A stretch of 64,000 bases of DNA from Actinoplanes nipponensis (GCF_016862275.1 NZ_BOMQ01000066.1:1-64000), one strand, 5' to 3'. Shown: positions 39,911 through 48,828, counted from the first letter of the stretch. Made by a program: numbers and translations. The notes: generated by a model not told the origin, from the sequence alone.

Positions 39911-41479
39911 TCAGTCGAGCCCGTTGACCGACGGCACCTTGAGCGTGCGCGCGGCCGGCGTGCCGCCGAGGATCACCTTGCGCAACGCGGTGTTGTTCTT
40001 GGTGCTCAGCTCGGCCAGCTTGTGGGCCGGGTTGGCCTTGACCTCGATGTAGTACGTGCCGTTGGGCAGGCTGGTGATGTCGAACGACTGGCCCGGCCGG
40101 TCCTGGGTGTACGTGTCACCGTTGCCGATGTCCAGCACCTCACGCACCGCCACCGCGGTGTTCTGCCCGCACGAGCTGGACAGATCCGTGTTGTCCGGGC
40201 GCCACTTGGCGTTCGGGATCGTGTAGTCCACCGCGTCGGTGTTGGCCAGGCAGAACGCCTCCTTGCCGCTGCGCACCGCGACCTTCTTGTCGGCCTTCAG
40301 CAGGTTGTACTGGGCGAAGTCGGTGAAGTGCCAGTGCCGGTGACCCTCCCGGGCGTCCCACTCCATCGTGCCCGCGGCGACCGAGCCGACCTCCTTGCCC
40401 TTGGCGTCGAAGAAGTACTGGTACGCGTCCATCCGCTCCGTGCCGGTACGCCGGAAGCCGTCCACCAGCAACGGCGACGAGCCCCCGTTCCACACGGTGG
40501 CGCCGAAGTTGACGTACCACTTCTTGTCCTCCTGGGACAGCGAGATGCCCCAGGCCGGCAGCGAGCGCAGGTCCGGGCGCGGGCCCTTGGCCACGGCCGA
40601 CGCCTTCACGGTCTTCGGCCGCTTGGCCGGCGGCCGGAAACCCGGCCGGTACGCCGAGACCTGCCGGCTCTCGTCACCCTGGCCGGCGTGCTCGCCGTGC
40701 TCGGCCACCGCGGCCGCCTCGGCGGTGTCGTCGCCCGCCCGGGCCGCCCGGATCCGGGCCACGGCCGCTTCCTCGTCCTTGCCGTCGTCGACGGTCTTGA
40801 CCGTGACGTTGAGCTTCAGCGTCGCGTTCTTCGCCGCGACCTTGAAGTAGTCCCGGTACTTCTTGTTGACCGAGACGGTCGCGGTGTACGCGCCGTCGGC
40901 CAGGTCGAAGCCCCGGGCCGGGGGCAGGCTGGCAACGGGGGCGTTCCAGCCGGCCTGGATGCCCCACACCGCGCCCAGGTTGAACGGGCTGTCCGAACAG
41001 CCCCGTGGGTACGGGTTCTGGGCCGGGGCGTCGCGCCGGGTCCGGGCCGATTCGTAGGCGTTCGGGCAGAAGTCCGTCTGGTAGGCGGCGACCTGCTTGC
41101 CGGCGGCGTTCCTGAGCGTGATGGTGGTGAAGTTCTTGAGGCCGCCCCAGCCGGTGACCATCCCGGCCGGCAGCGCCACCGCCTTTTTCTTGCCGTTGCG
41201 CCGCACGATCTGCTCGGCGGTGATCGGCTTGGCGTACGACGAGCGCTTCGCCCGGATCTCCAGCGGATCCCGGCCGGCGATGACGTTGACCCCGAGGTCG
41301 AAGTCCAGGTACGCCTCACCGTCGTACACGTACCGCTCGGCCAGTACGTTCGGTGTGGCCATGGTGAAGGCCAGCGGTGGCGGGGCGGTGGCGGCGTCCG
41401 CCACCCCCATCCCGGCGACGGCCAGGCCCAGCGCCCCGGCCACGGCGCCGGCCACCGCGATTCGTGTCCTTCTCGGCAT
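39911..41479 (-). CDS. Secreted lysyl-oxidase-like copper amine oxidase, copy 2
   Basis: A 522-residue tandem paralogue of the gene downstream, with the same order of signal peptide (ending ADA), N-terminal beta-rich part, EHGEHAGQGD linker and LOX domain. The HRHWH copper motif, SGKEAFCL lysine and GDTYTQDR tyrosine are all retained. The LOX domains are nearly identical, whereas the N-terminal halves differ more. ATG 41479 follows GGGGAGGA. It is divergent from ppc. The 131-nt gap to copy 1 may hold a separate promoter. Confidence 0.88.
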   Translation of the reverse strand: MPRRTRIAVAGAVAGALGLAVAGMGVADAATAPPPLAFTMATPNVLAERYVYDGEAYLDFDLGVNVIAGRDPLEIRAKRSSYAKPITAEQIVRRNGKKKAVALPAGMVTGWGGLKNFTTITLRNAAGKQVAAYQTDFCPNAYESARTRRDAPAQNPYPRGCSDSPFNLGAVWGIQAGWNAPVASLPPARGFDLADGAYTATVSVNKKYRDYFKVAAKNATLKLNVTVKTVDDGKDEEAAVARIRAARAGDDTAEAAAVAEHGEHAGQGDESRQVSAYRPGFRPPAKRPKTVKASAVAKGPRPDLRSLPAWGISLSQEDKKWYVNFGATVWNGGSSPLLVDGFRRTGTERMDAYQYFFDAKGKEVGSVAAGTMEWDAREGHRHWHFTDFAQYNLLKADKKVAVRSGKEAFCLANTDAVDYTIPNAKWRPDNTDLSSSCGQNTAVAVREVLDIGNGDTYTQDRPGQSFDITSLPNGTYYIEVKANPAHKLAELSTKNNTALRKVILGGTPAARTLKVPSVNGLD

Positions 41480-41688
41480 TCTTGTCCTCCCCGGAGATTT
41501 GTGCGCACAGGTAATCCCGAAGGGCGTGAAGCGGGCGTAAGCGCCTATGAGACTTGCCTCAAATCACCCCGCCGGAGCGGGGCACCGATACGATCGGCGA
41601 AGTCGGGACAGCGCTGTCCTCCGCACGCGATGCCGATCCCGTCCGCGGCGGAAATCCCCCTGCAGGCCCTTCGTTGAGGAGCGCTCCG

Positions 41689-44466
41689 ATGACAGACCAG
41701 CACGACCCCGACGCGGCGCTGCGCGCCGACATCCGGCGCATCGGCACGCTGCTCGGCCAGACCCTGGCCCGCCAGGAGGGCAAGCCCCTGCTCGACCTGG
41801 TCGAGGAGGTCCGGGCGCTGGTCCGGGCCGACGCCCCGGCCGCCGCCGAGCGCCTCGCCGCCATGGACGTCACGACCGGCACCAAGCTGGCCCGGGCGTT
41901 CTCCACCTATTTCCACCTGGCCAACATCACCGAGCAGGTGCACCGCGCCCGCGACCTGCAGCGCCGCCGGGCCCGCGACGGCGGCTGGCTGGACCAGGCC
42001 GCCAAGCGCATCGCCGAGCACGGCGTGCCCGCCGACGAGATCGCCGCGGCCGCCCGGCGGCTGGCGGTGCGCCCGGTCTTCACCGCGCACCCCACCGAGG
42101 CCGCCCGCCGGTCGATCCTGTCGAAGCTGCGCCAGCTGGCCGACTCGCTGGACGGCGAGGCGGCCGCCGCGGTGCTGTACGGCGCCTCCGACACCACCGC
42201 CTCGACGCGCCGCTTCGCCGAGCTGATCGACCTGCTCTGGCAGACCGACGAGCTGCGCCTGGACCGGCCCGACCCGACCGACGAGGCCCGCAACGCCGTC
42301 TACTACCTCAAGGACCTGTACGCCGACGCCGCCCCGCAGGTGCTCGACGACCTCGCCGAGACGCTGCGCGGGCTCGGCGTGGAGACCTCGCCGACGTCGC
42401 GCCCGCTGACCTTCGGCAGCTGGATCGGCGGTGACCGCGACGGCAACCCGTTCGTCACCCCGGCCGTCACCCGCGACGTGCTGATCATCCAGCACGAGCA
42501 CGGCATCCAGGCCACCGAGGCGGCGATGGACGCCCTCATCGACGAGCTGTCGGTCTCCAAGCGGCTGCGCGGGGTGTCCCTCGACCTGTCCGCCAGCCTG
42601 GCCAAGGACCTCGACGCGCTGCCCGAGGTGGCGCCCCGGTTCCGGCGCACCAACGCCGAGGAGCCGTACCGGCTGAAGGTGCGCTGCATCAAGGCCAAGC
42701 TGGCCAACACGCGCAAGCGGCTGGGCAGCGGCACCGCGCACGTGCCGGGCCGCGACTACCTCGGCACCGACGAGCTGGTCGGCGACCTGGAGCTGATCCG
42801 GGCGTCGCTGGCCCGCAACTCGGGGCAGCTCACCGCGGTCGGCACGGTCGCCTCGGCGATCCGTACGGTGTCCGCCTTCGGCCTCCAGCTGGCCACGCTC
42901 GACGTCCGGGAGCACGCCGAGAAGCACCACGAGGTGCTGGCCCAGATGTACGGCAAGGTCGGCGAGGTCGACGACTACCTGTCGCTGGACCGGCCCGAGC
43001 GCACCAAGCTGCTCGCCACCGAGCTGGGCGGCCGACGCCCGCTGTCCAGCATCGACACCCCGCTGACCGACGCGGCGCGCAAGACCTTCGACGTGTTCAC
43101 CACGATCCGCGACGCGCAGGACCGGTTCGGCGCCGACGTCGTCGAGTCGTACATCATCTCGATGACCCTGGGCGTGGACGACGTGCTCGCCGCGGCGGTG
43201 CTGGCCCGCGAGGCCGGCCTGATCGACATCCACACCGGCCGGGCCCGGATCGGCATCGTGCCGCTGCTGGAGACGCCGGCCGAGCTGGACGCCGGCGGCG
43301 AGCTGCTGGACGAGATGCTGTCCCTGCCGGCGTACCGGGAGATCGTGCGCAGCCGCGGGGATCTCCAGGAGGTCATGCTCGGCTACTCCGACAGCAACAA
43401 GGAGGCCGGGATCACCACCAGCCAGTGGTCGATCCACAAGGCGCAGCGGGCGCTGCGCGACGTCGCGGCCCGGCACGGCGTGCGGCTGCGGCTGTTCCAC
43501 GGCCGCGGCGGCACGGTGGGGCGCGGCGGCGGCCCGACCCACGAGGCGATCCTGGCCCAGCCGTACGGCACGCTGGACGGCGCGATCAAGGTGACCGAGC
43601 AGGGCGAGGTCATCTCCGACAAGTACACGCTGCCCGCGCTGGCCCGGGAGAACCTGGAGCTGACGGTGGCGGCCGTGCTCCAGGCGACGCTGCTGCACAC
43701 GTCGCCGTCGGTCGACCTGACCTCGCTGGCCCGCTGGGACGGGGCGATGGACACCGCGTCGGCGGCGGCCTTCGGGGCGTACCGGGCGCTGGTCGAGAAC
43801 CCGGACCTGCCGGCGTACTTCTGGGCGGCGACCCCGACCGAGCTGCTGGGCGCGCTGAACATCGGCTCCCGGCCGGCGAAGCGGCCGAACGCGGACGCCG
43901 GCCTGGGCGGCCTGCGGGCCATCCCGTGGGTGTTCGGCTGGACCCAGACCCGCCAGATCGTCCCGGGCTGGTTCGGCGTGGGCACCGGCCTGGCCGCGGT
44001 CCGCGAGTCCGGCCAGGCCGAGGTCCTGCGGGAGATGTACGCGAACTGGCAGTTCTTCCGCACGTTCATCTCCAACGTGGAGATGATGCTGCAGAAGACG
44101 GACCTGACGATCGCCCGCCGGTACGTCGACACCCTGGTCCCGGCCGAGCTCAAGGGCATCTTCGGCACCATCGAGCGGGAGTACGCCCGCACGGTCGAGC
44201 AGGTCCTGGCCATCACCGGCCGCGACACCCTGCTGGCCGACCAGCCCGAGCTGGCCCGCACGCTGGGGGTCCGGGACACGTACCTGGAGCCGCTGCACCA
44301 CCTGCAGGTCGCGCTGCTGCGCCAGTACCGCGAGCTGAACGCCGAGGGCAACGAGGTGTCGACGGGACCGGGCGCCCGCCGCTCGCCGTCGGACGTGACG
44401 GCGCTGGAACGCGCGCTGCTGACGACGGTCAACGGCATCGCGGCCGGCATGCGCAACACCGGCTGA
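41689..44466 (+). CDS. ppc: Phosphoenolpyruvate carboxylase
   Basis: A 925-residue anaplerotic enzyme converting PEP and bicarbonate to oxaloacetate. Catalytic-site segments are VFTAHPTEAARR, GYSDSNKEAGITTSQW, and FHGRGGTVGRGGGPTHEAI; the C-terminus MRNTG is the family's usual end. ATG 41689 follows GAGGA; the frame continues upstream without homology. It is flanked by a terminator and a convergent SDR gene. Confidence 0.96.
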   Translation: MTDQHDPDAALRADIRRIGTLLGQTLARQEGKPLLDLVEEVRALVRADAPAAAERLAAMDVTTGTKLARAFSTYFHLANITEQVHRARDLQRRRARDGGWLDQAAKRIAEHGVPADEIAAAARRLAVRPVFTAHPTEAARRSILSKLRQLADSLDGEAAAAVLYGASDTTASTRRFAELIDLLWQTDELRLDRPDPTDEARNAVYYLKDLYADAAPQVLDDLAETLRGLGVETSPTSRPLTFGSWIGGDRDGNPFVTPAVTRDVLIIQHEHGIQATEAAMDALIDELSVSKRLRGVSLDLSASLAKDLDALPEVAPRFRRTNAEEPYRLKVRCIKAKLANTRKRLGSGTAHVPGRDYLGTDELVGDLELIRASLARNSGQLTAVGTVASAIRTVSAFGLQLATLDVREHAEKHHEVLAQMYGKVGEVDDYLSLDRPERTKLLATELGGRRPLSSIDTPLTDAARKTFDVFTTIRDAQDRFGADVVESYIISMTLGVDDVLAAAVLAREAGLIDIHTGRARIGIVPLLETPAELDAGGELLDEMLSLPAYREIVRSRGDLQEVMLGYSDSNKEAGITTSQWSIHKAQRALRDVAARHGVRLRLFHGRGGTVGRGGGPTHEAILAQPYGTLDGAIKVTEQGEVISDKYTLPALARENLELTVAAVLQATLLHTSPSVDLTSLARWDGAMDTASAAAFGAYRALVENPDLPAYFWAATPTELLGALNIGSRPAKRPNADAGLGGLRAIPWVFGWTQTRQIVPGWFGVGTGLAAVRESGQAEVLREMYANWQFFRTFISNVEMMLQKTDLTIARRYVDTLVPAELKGIFGTIEREYARTVEQVLAITGRDTLLADQPELARTLGVRDTYLEPLHHLQVALLRQYRELNAEGNEVSTGPGARRSPSDVTALERALLTTVNGIAAGMRNTG

Positions 44467-44481
44467 TCCCTTGTGGACACC

Positions 44482-44512
44482 CGGCCGGGTCCCGCCGCGC
44501 GGGGCCCGGCCG
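44482..44512. terminator. 14-bp hairpin between convergent ppc and SDR genes
   Basis: CGGCCGGGTCCCGC and GCGGGGCCCGGCCG pair over 14 positions with one G-U, around a 3-nt loop. It sits 15 nt after ppc and 8 nt after the SDR stop. Confidence 0.8.
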
Positions 44513-44520
44513 TCGCCCGG

Positions 44521-45213
44521 TCAGACCGCCGCGGGGTAGAGCAGCCGCGGGTCGCCGGCCAGCGCGGCCTTGACCTGGGCGGTGGCCTCGTCCGCGACCA
44601 CCTCGATCGCGCCGGCCTCGATGCCGTCGAGCGCGGCCCGGGCGATCACGGCGGGATCGGTCTTGTCGATGGCGAACCCGGCCATCATGTCGGTGTCGGC
44701 CGCGCCGAGCAGCAGCCCGGTCACCAGCGTGCCCTGGGCGGCCAGCTCCAGCCGGACGCCGTTGGTCAGGCTCCACTCGGCGGCCTTGGCCACGCTGTAG
44801 GCGTTCGCGCCGTCGTAGGAGACCCAGGACAGCCGGGACAGCACGTTGAGGATCGCGCCGCCGCCGAGCACCGGCGCGAACGCCCGGATGACGTGCAGGG
44901 TGCCCCAGAAGTGCGTGTCCAGCTCCAGCCGGATCTTGTCGAGGTCGCCGGTGACCAGGTTGCTGAAGGTGGAGACGCCGGCGTTGTTGATGAGCAGGTC
45001 GACGTCGCCGGCCCGCGCGGCCGCCGCGGCGACCGAGGCCGGATCGGTGATGTCCAGCGCCAGCACCTCGGCCCCGGGGATGTCCACGAGCTCGGGCCGG
45101 CGCGCGGTGGCGTAGACCTTGGCCGCGCCCCGGGCGAGCAGTTCGAGGGCGAGCTGCCGGCCGATGCCGCGGTTGGCGCCGGTGACCAGCGCGACGGATC
45201 CAGAAATCTTCAT
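44521..45213 (-). CDS. Short-chain dehydrogenase/reductase
   Basis: A 230-residue classical SDR with the cofactor motif TGANRGIG, NNAG, an active-site Ser (NVLSRLS) and YSVAK. The substrate is unknown. ATG 45213 (MKISGSVALVTG) is supported by a -10 box TAGCGT that ends 7 nt upstream, implying a leaderless message. It is divergent from the MerR gene, which probably controls it. Confidence 0.9.
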   Translation of the reverse strand: MKISGSVALVTGANRGIGRQLALELLARGAAKVYATARRPELVDIPGAEVLALDITDPASVAAAAARAGDVDLLINNAGVSTFSNLVTGDLDKIRLELDTHFWGTLHVIRAFAPVLGGGAILNVLSRLSWVSYDGANAYSVAKAAEWSLTNGVRLELAAQGTLVTGLLLGAADTDMMAGFAIDKTDPAVIARAALDGIEAGAIEVVADEATAQVKAALAGDPRLLYPAAV

Positions 45214-45220
45214 GGCGGCT

Positions 45221-45252
45221 ACGCTAGAACCTGACGTTGACGTCAGAGGCAA
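45221..45252 (-). promoter_or_regulatory. SDR promoter with 20-bp spacer containing a MerR-type operator
   Basis: On the minus strand TTGCCT (45247-45252) and TAGCGT (45221-45226) are 20 nt apart, longer than the usual 17. The spacer contains the perfect inverted repeat CTGACGT-TG-ACGTCAG (45231-45246). MerR regulators act on such stretched promoters by distorting the DNA between the boxes. Confidence 0.75.
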
Positions 45253-45287
45253 GGGTGGTGGCGGGCGTCACCCCCGGGAGGAGCACC

Positions 45288-45650
45288 GTGCGGATCGGCG
45301 AGCTGGCCGGGGCGGCGGGCGTGAGCGTCCGCGCGCTGCGGTACTACGAGGAGCAGGGGCTGCTGGCGGCCCAGCGCACGCCGCGCGGCCAGCGGGTCTA
45401 TCCCCCGGCGGCGGTGGACCGGGTGCAGCTCATCCAGCAGCTCTACGCGGCGGGGCTGCCCAGCCGCACGATCCTCGAGCTGCTGCCCTGCGTGGACGCG
45501 GGGGTCAGCACCCCGGAATCGCTGGCGCGGCTGGCGGCGGAGCGCGACCGCATCGACGAGCAGATCGCCGGCCTGATCGCCACCCGGGACCGCCTCGACC
45601 GGGTGATCGCGATCGCCTCGGACCCCACCCACCCCTGTATGACATCATAG
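45288..45650 (+). CDS. MerR-family transcriptional regulator
   Basis: A 120-residue regulator. The DNA-binding domain is VRIGELAGAAGVSVRALRYYEEQGLL followed by PRGQRVY, and the rest is a dimerising coiled coil ending with a single cysteine (HPCMTS). There is no metal-binding cluster. GTG 45288 has GGGAGGAG upstream. It is divergent from the SDR and its stop precedes the MarR start by 5 nt. Control of the SDR is inferred from the operator between them. Confidence 0.9.
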   Translation: MRIGELAGAAGVSVRALRYYEEQGLLAAQRTPRGQRVYPPAAVDRVQLIQQLYAAGLPSRTILELLPCVDAGVSTPESLARLAAERDRIDEQIAGLIATRDRLDRVIAIASDPTHPCMTS

Positions 45651-45657
45651 TTGTCAT
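45639..45657. promoter_or_regulatory. Inverted repeat overlapping the MarR start codon
   Basis: ATGACA (45639-45644) and TGTCAT (45652-45657), separated by TCATAGT, form a perfect 6-bp palindrome across the end of merR and the marR ATG. MarR proteins often bind such sites at their own gene. Confidence 0.5.
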
Positions 45658-46108
45658 GTTGGATCGGGGCGCGGCGCTGTACGAGGTCCTCCGGCACGTC
45701 CGGCCGCTGGTGCTCAACTCGGCCCGCGTGGTCGAGGCGGCGCTGCGGCCGTACGGGCTGAGCGTGGGGACTCGCGCGGTGCTGGAGGTTCTCGCCGAGC
45801 ACGGCCCGGCGCCGGTGCCCACCATCGCGGACCGGCTGGAACTGGCCCGGCAGGGCGTCCAGCGCCACGTCAACGACCTGCTCGCGCTCGGGTTGGTGGA
45901 GTCGCGGGCGAATCCGGCACACCGGCGCTCGGTGCTCATCGCGCTGACTCAGGCCGGGGCCGGGACGATCGACCGGATCCGGGCCGAGGAGCTGCGGCAG
46001 CTGGCCTCGCTGGCGCCGGACCGCACGCCCGAGGAGATCGCGACGGCGGCCGAGGTCCTGCGATCGCTGAGCCGCGACATCCGCCGGCGAGCCGGCGGCG
46101 CAGCATGA
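45656..46108 (+). CDS. MarR-family transcriptional regulator
   Basis: A 150-residue winged-helix regulator (LSVGTRAVLEVLAEHGP, IADRLELARQGVQRHVNDLLALGLV, HRRSVLIALTQAGA). It starts at ATG 45656, inside a palindrome that may be its own operator. It overlaps the next gene by 4 nt (ATGA), so the maleylpyruvate-isomerase-like gene is co-translated with it. Confidence 0.88.
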   Translation: MLDRGAALYEVLRHVRPLVLNSARVVEAALRPYGLSVGTRAVLEVLAEHGPAPVPTIADRLELARQGVQRHVNDLLALGLVESRANPAHRRSVLIALTQAGAGTIDRIRAEELRQLASLAPDRTPEEIATAAEVLRSLSRDIRRRAGGAA

Positions 46109-46752
46109 TCACCGACGCCGAGGTCTACGCCCGGACCACCGGCAACCGCCTGATGATCGCCGACTTCCTCGACACGCTCGACGACGAGCAGTGGCGGGCC
46201 CGGACGTTGTGCGCCGGCTGGACCGTGCACGACCTGGCCGCGCACCTCGTCCAGCCGATGCTGGTCGGCTTCGGGCGGTTCTTCCTCGCCGCCCTGCGTC
46301 ACCGCGGCGACACCGACCGGACCGTTGACCACCTCACCCGGCGACTCGCCCGCCGGCCGCGCCGGGAGCTGACCGCCCTGCTCCGGCAGCACGCCGGGGA
46401 TCGGGTGAACCCGCCGCGGATCGGGCCGCTGGGCCCGTTCACCGACACGTGCGTGCACCTGCGGGACATCGCCCGGCCGCTCGGCCTGGCCGCGGACGTG
46501 CCGATCGAGCACTGGCGGGTGCTGCTGGAATACCTCACCTCGCCGGCCGTGGCGTCCACATTGGTGACCCCGGGCCGGCTGGACGGGCTGAAGCTGGTCG
46601 CCACCGACACCGACTGGCAGGGCGGGTCGGGCACCGTCGTGACCGGTCCCGCCGAGGCGCTGGTCATGGCGGCCTGCGGACGGGCGGCCGCCCTCGCGGA
46701 CCTGTCCGGCCCCGGCCGGCCGAGCCTGGCGGGCCGGATCGGCGACCCCTGA
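46105..46752 (+). CDS. Maleylpyruvate isomerase N-terminal domain (DinB-like, TIGR03083) protein
   Basis: A 215-residue four-helix-bundle protein. The opening ARTTGNRLMIADFLDTL and LCAGWTVHDLAAHL fit the mycothiol-dependent metalloenzyme family; H (VHDLAAHL) and later FTDTCVHLRDIARPLG supply likely metal ligands. It may act in mycothiol-linked detoxification or isomerisation. Its coupling to a MarR gene suggests a response to a small toxic compound (inference). Confidence 0.82.
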   Translation: MITDAEVYARTTGNRLMIADFLDTLDDEQWRARTLCAGWTVHDLAAHLVQPMLVGFGRFFLAALRHRGDTDRTVDHLTRRLARRPRRELTALLRQHAGDRVNPPRIGPLGPFTDTCVHLRDIARPLGLAADVPIEHWRVLLEYLTSPAVASTLVTPGRLDGLKLVATDTDWQGGSGTVVTGPAEALVMAACGRAAALADLSGPGRPSLAGRIGDP

Positions 46753-46777
46753 CCGACGTTTTATATTTCCGTCGGTC
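46751..46777. terminator. 8-bp hairpin with an AT-rich loop after the MarR operon
   Basis: GACCGACG (46751-46758) pairs with CGTCGGTC (46770-46777). The loop TTTTATATTTC is strikingly AT-rich for this genome. The stem starts at the stop codon of the maleylpyruvate-isomerase-like gene; it could be a terminator or a binding site for the subtilase promoter. Confidence 0.4.
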
Positions 46778-46837
46778 GATACGGCTGGTAATTTCACTTG
46801 GCGTGGTTGCTTGACCACTCGATGTGGGGAGGCTCAG

Positions 46838-48022
46838 GTGGGAACAGCCATCCGTCGGGGCGCCGCTGCGGCGAGCGCCGTTGTTCTGTCGATCCTCGGG
46901 TTCAGCACCGGTGCGCAGGCGGCACCGGCCGAGGCAGCCGTCCTCTCGGCGCCCGGGGCCGAGGTGGTGCCCGACAGCTACGTCGTCGTCCTCAAGTCCG
47001 GCCGGGTCGCTCGCACGGTTGCCGCCGAGCACGACGCGACTGTGCTACACACGTACACGCGGGTCTTCAACGGCTTTGCGGCGACCATGTCGGCGCGCCA
47101 GGCGCGGCAGGTGGCGGCCGACCCGGACGTCGCGTTCGTGCAGCCCAACATGATCCATCACAGCTCCGACACGCAGATCAACCCGCCGTCCTACGGCCTG
47201 GACCGCATCGACCAGCGCAACCGCCCGCTGAACCAGGCGTACACCTACAGCACGACCGCGGCCAACGTGCACGCCTACATCATCGACACCGGGATCCGCA
47301 CCACCCACGGCGACTTCGGTGGGCGGGCCACCAGCGGATACGACGCGGTCGACGGCGGCGCGGCGGACGACTGCAACGGCCACGGCACGCACGTCGCCGG
47401 CACCGTCGGCGGCAACTCCTACGGCGTCGCCAAGGGCGTCCAGCTCGTCGCCGTACGCGTGCTCGACTGCGAGGGCAGCGGGACCACCGCGCAGGTCGCC
47501 GCCGGCATCGACTGGGTCACCGCCAACGCGGTCAAGCCCGCCGTGGCCAACATGAGCCTCGGCGGCGGCGCCGACACCGCCCTGGACAACGCCGTACGCG
47601 CCTCGATCGCCTCCGGCGTCAGCTACGCGATCGCGGCCGGCAACGGCCTGTTCGGCCTCTTCGCCCTGGACGCCTGCACCCAGTCGCCGGCCCGGGTCGA
47701 CACCGCGATCACCGTCTCCGCGACCAACAGCAGCGACGCCAAGCCGTCCTGGGCCAACCGCGGCACCTGCGTCGACGTCTTCGCCCCGGGCATCAGCATC
47801 ACCTCCGCCTGGTCCACCAGTGACACCGCCACCAACACGATCAGCGGCACGTCGATGGCCACCCCGCACGTGACCGGCGCCGCCGCGCTGTACCTGGCCA
47901 CCCACCCGGGCGACTCACCGGCGCAGGTGCACAGCGCCGTCGTCGCCGCCGCGACCGCGGGCGTCGTGACGAGCCCGGGCTCCGGCTCACCGAACCGGCT
48001 GCTCTACACGGGCACGTTCTGA
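46838..48022 (+). CDS. Secreted S8 subtilisin-like serine protease
   Basis: A 394-residue pre-pro-protease. A signal peptide (1-29, ending AQA), an I9 inhibitor propeptide (about 45-107; DSYVVVLK to VQPN) and a peptidase domain with D150 (IIDTGI), H182 (NGHGTHVAG), the oxyanion N269 (AAGNG) and S339 (SGTSMATP). It ends with the catalytic domain and has no binding module. GTG 46838 follows GGGGAGG. Confidence 0.94.
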   Translation: MGTAIRRGAAAASAVVLSILGFSTGAQAAPAEAAVLSAPGAEVVPDSYVVVLKSGRVARTVAAEHDATVLHTYTRVFNGFAATMSARQARQVAADPDVAFVQPNMIHHSSDTQINPPSYGLDRIDQRNRPLNQAYTYSTTAANVHAYIIDTGIRTTHGDFGGRATSGYDAVDGGAADDCNGHGTHVAGTVGGNSYGVAKGVQLVAVRVLDCEGSGTTAQVAAGIDWVTANAVKPAVANMSLGGGADTALDNAVRASIASGVSYAIAAGNGLFGLFALDACTQSPARVDTAITVSATNSSDAKPSWANRGTCVDVFAPGISITSAWSTSDTATNTISGTSMATPHVTGAAALYLATHPGDSPAQVHSAVVAAATAGVVTSPGSGSPNRLLYTGTF

Positions 48023-48040
48023 GCTGTTCCGCCGATGCGG

Positions 48041-48074
48041 GCGCCGGGCGCATCCTGCCGGCTGCGCCCGGCGC
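48041..48074 (+). terminator. 12-bp perfect hairpin after the subtilase gene
   Basis: GCGCCGGGCGCA (48041-48052) pairs exactly with TGCGCCCGGCGC (48063-48074) across a 10-nt loop, starting 19 nt beyond the stop. Confidence 0.75.
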
Positions 48075-48108
48075 ATCGACGATCGACCGTTGTCCCTAAG
48101 CTCCACCC

Positions 48109-48828
48109 ATGATCCGTCTTCGGTCCACCGTGCTGCTGCTCGCCGGCCTGTCGCTCACGGCGTGCTCGCACCCGGCGGCAACCGCACCCGCCGATCCGAA
48201 GGCGGCCCTCGCCGCGTCGCTCGCCGGCCTGACCGCCGGCAACTACCGCTACACGATCGCCATGCCCGACGTGCGGATCGCCGGCACCACCGACCTGGCG
48301 CACGCCGCGGCCACCCGGACCACCACGTTCAGCGACCCGGACGGCGAGGTGATCGACGAGGTGGTGATCGGGCCGGACAAGTACTCGCGGACGAGCCGGA
48401 CCAGGCGGGACGCCCGCTGGGAGCACCTGGACCTCGCCCGGATCCCGGAGGCCGCGGCCCGGCACGGACTGGCCGTCACGAAACCCGACCGCACCGGGGC
48501 GACGAACCTGTTGAGCGCGGTGGAGACGGCCACGATGGACGGCTCGACCGTCCGGGGCACCCTGGCCGTCACCGGGATGATCGGCGGTGGCATCGCCCTG
48601 CAACCGGTGGAGCGACGCCTGGAGGGCAGGCCGGCCTTCACCGCGACCCTGGACGCCCAGGGCCGCCTCGGCCGGCTGGTGGTCGACCTGCCCGCGGGCA
48701 CGGTGCCGCCCGAGCCGGCCGGCACCTGGACTCTGGAGATCAGCGGGTACGGCAGCGCGCCGGCGCCCGAGCCGCCCACCCCGACCAGGGAGGCGCCGGA
48801 GGATCTGTACGAGACCATGGGGTCGTGA
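48109..48828 (+). CDS. LppX/LprG-like secreted lipoprotein
   Basis: A 239-residue lipoprotein; the signal peptide ends at LTAC. The mature part, with alternating beta strands (NYRYTIAMPDVRI, TTDLAHAAATRTTTF, RPAFTATLDAQGRLGRLVVDLP), resembles the curved sheets of LprG/LppX lipid-binding proteins. This is a fold-level suggestion only. The tail is Pro/Glu-rich. Confidence 0.68.
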   Translation: MIRLRSTVLLLAGLSLTACSHPAATAPADPKAALAASLAGLTAGNYRYTIAMPDVRIAGTTDLAHAAATRTTTFSDPDGEVIDEVVIGPDKYSRTSRTRRDARWEHLDLARIPEAAARHGLAVTKPDRTGATNLLSAVETATMDGSTVRGTLAVTGMIGGGIALQPVERRLEGRPAFTATLDAQGRLGRLVVDLPAGTVPPEPAGTWTLEISGYGSAPAPEPPTPTREAPEDLYETMGS

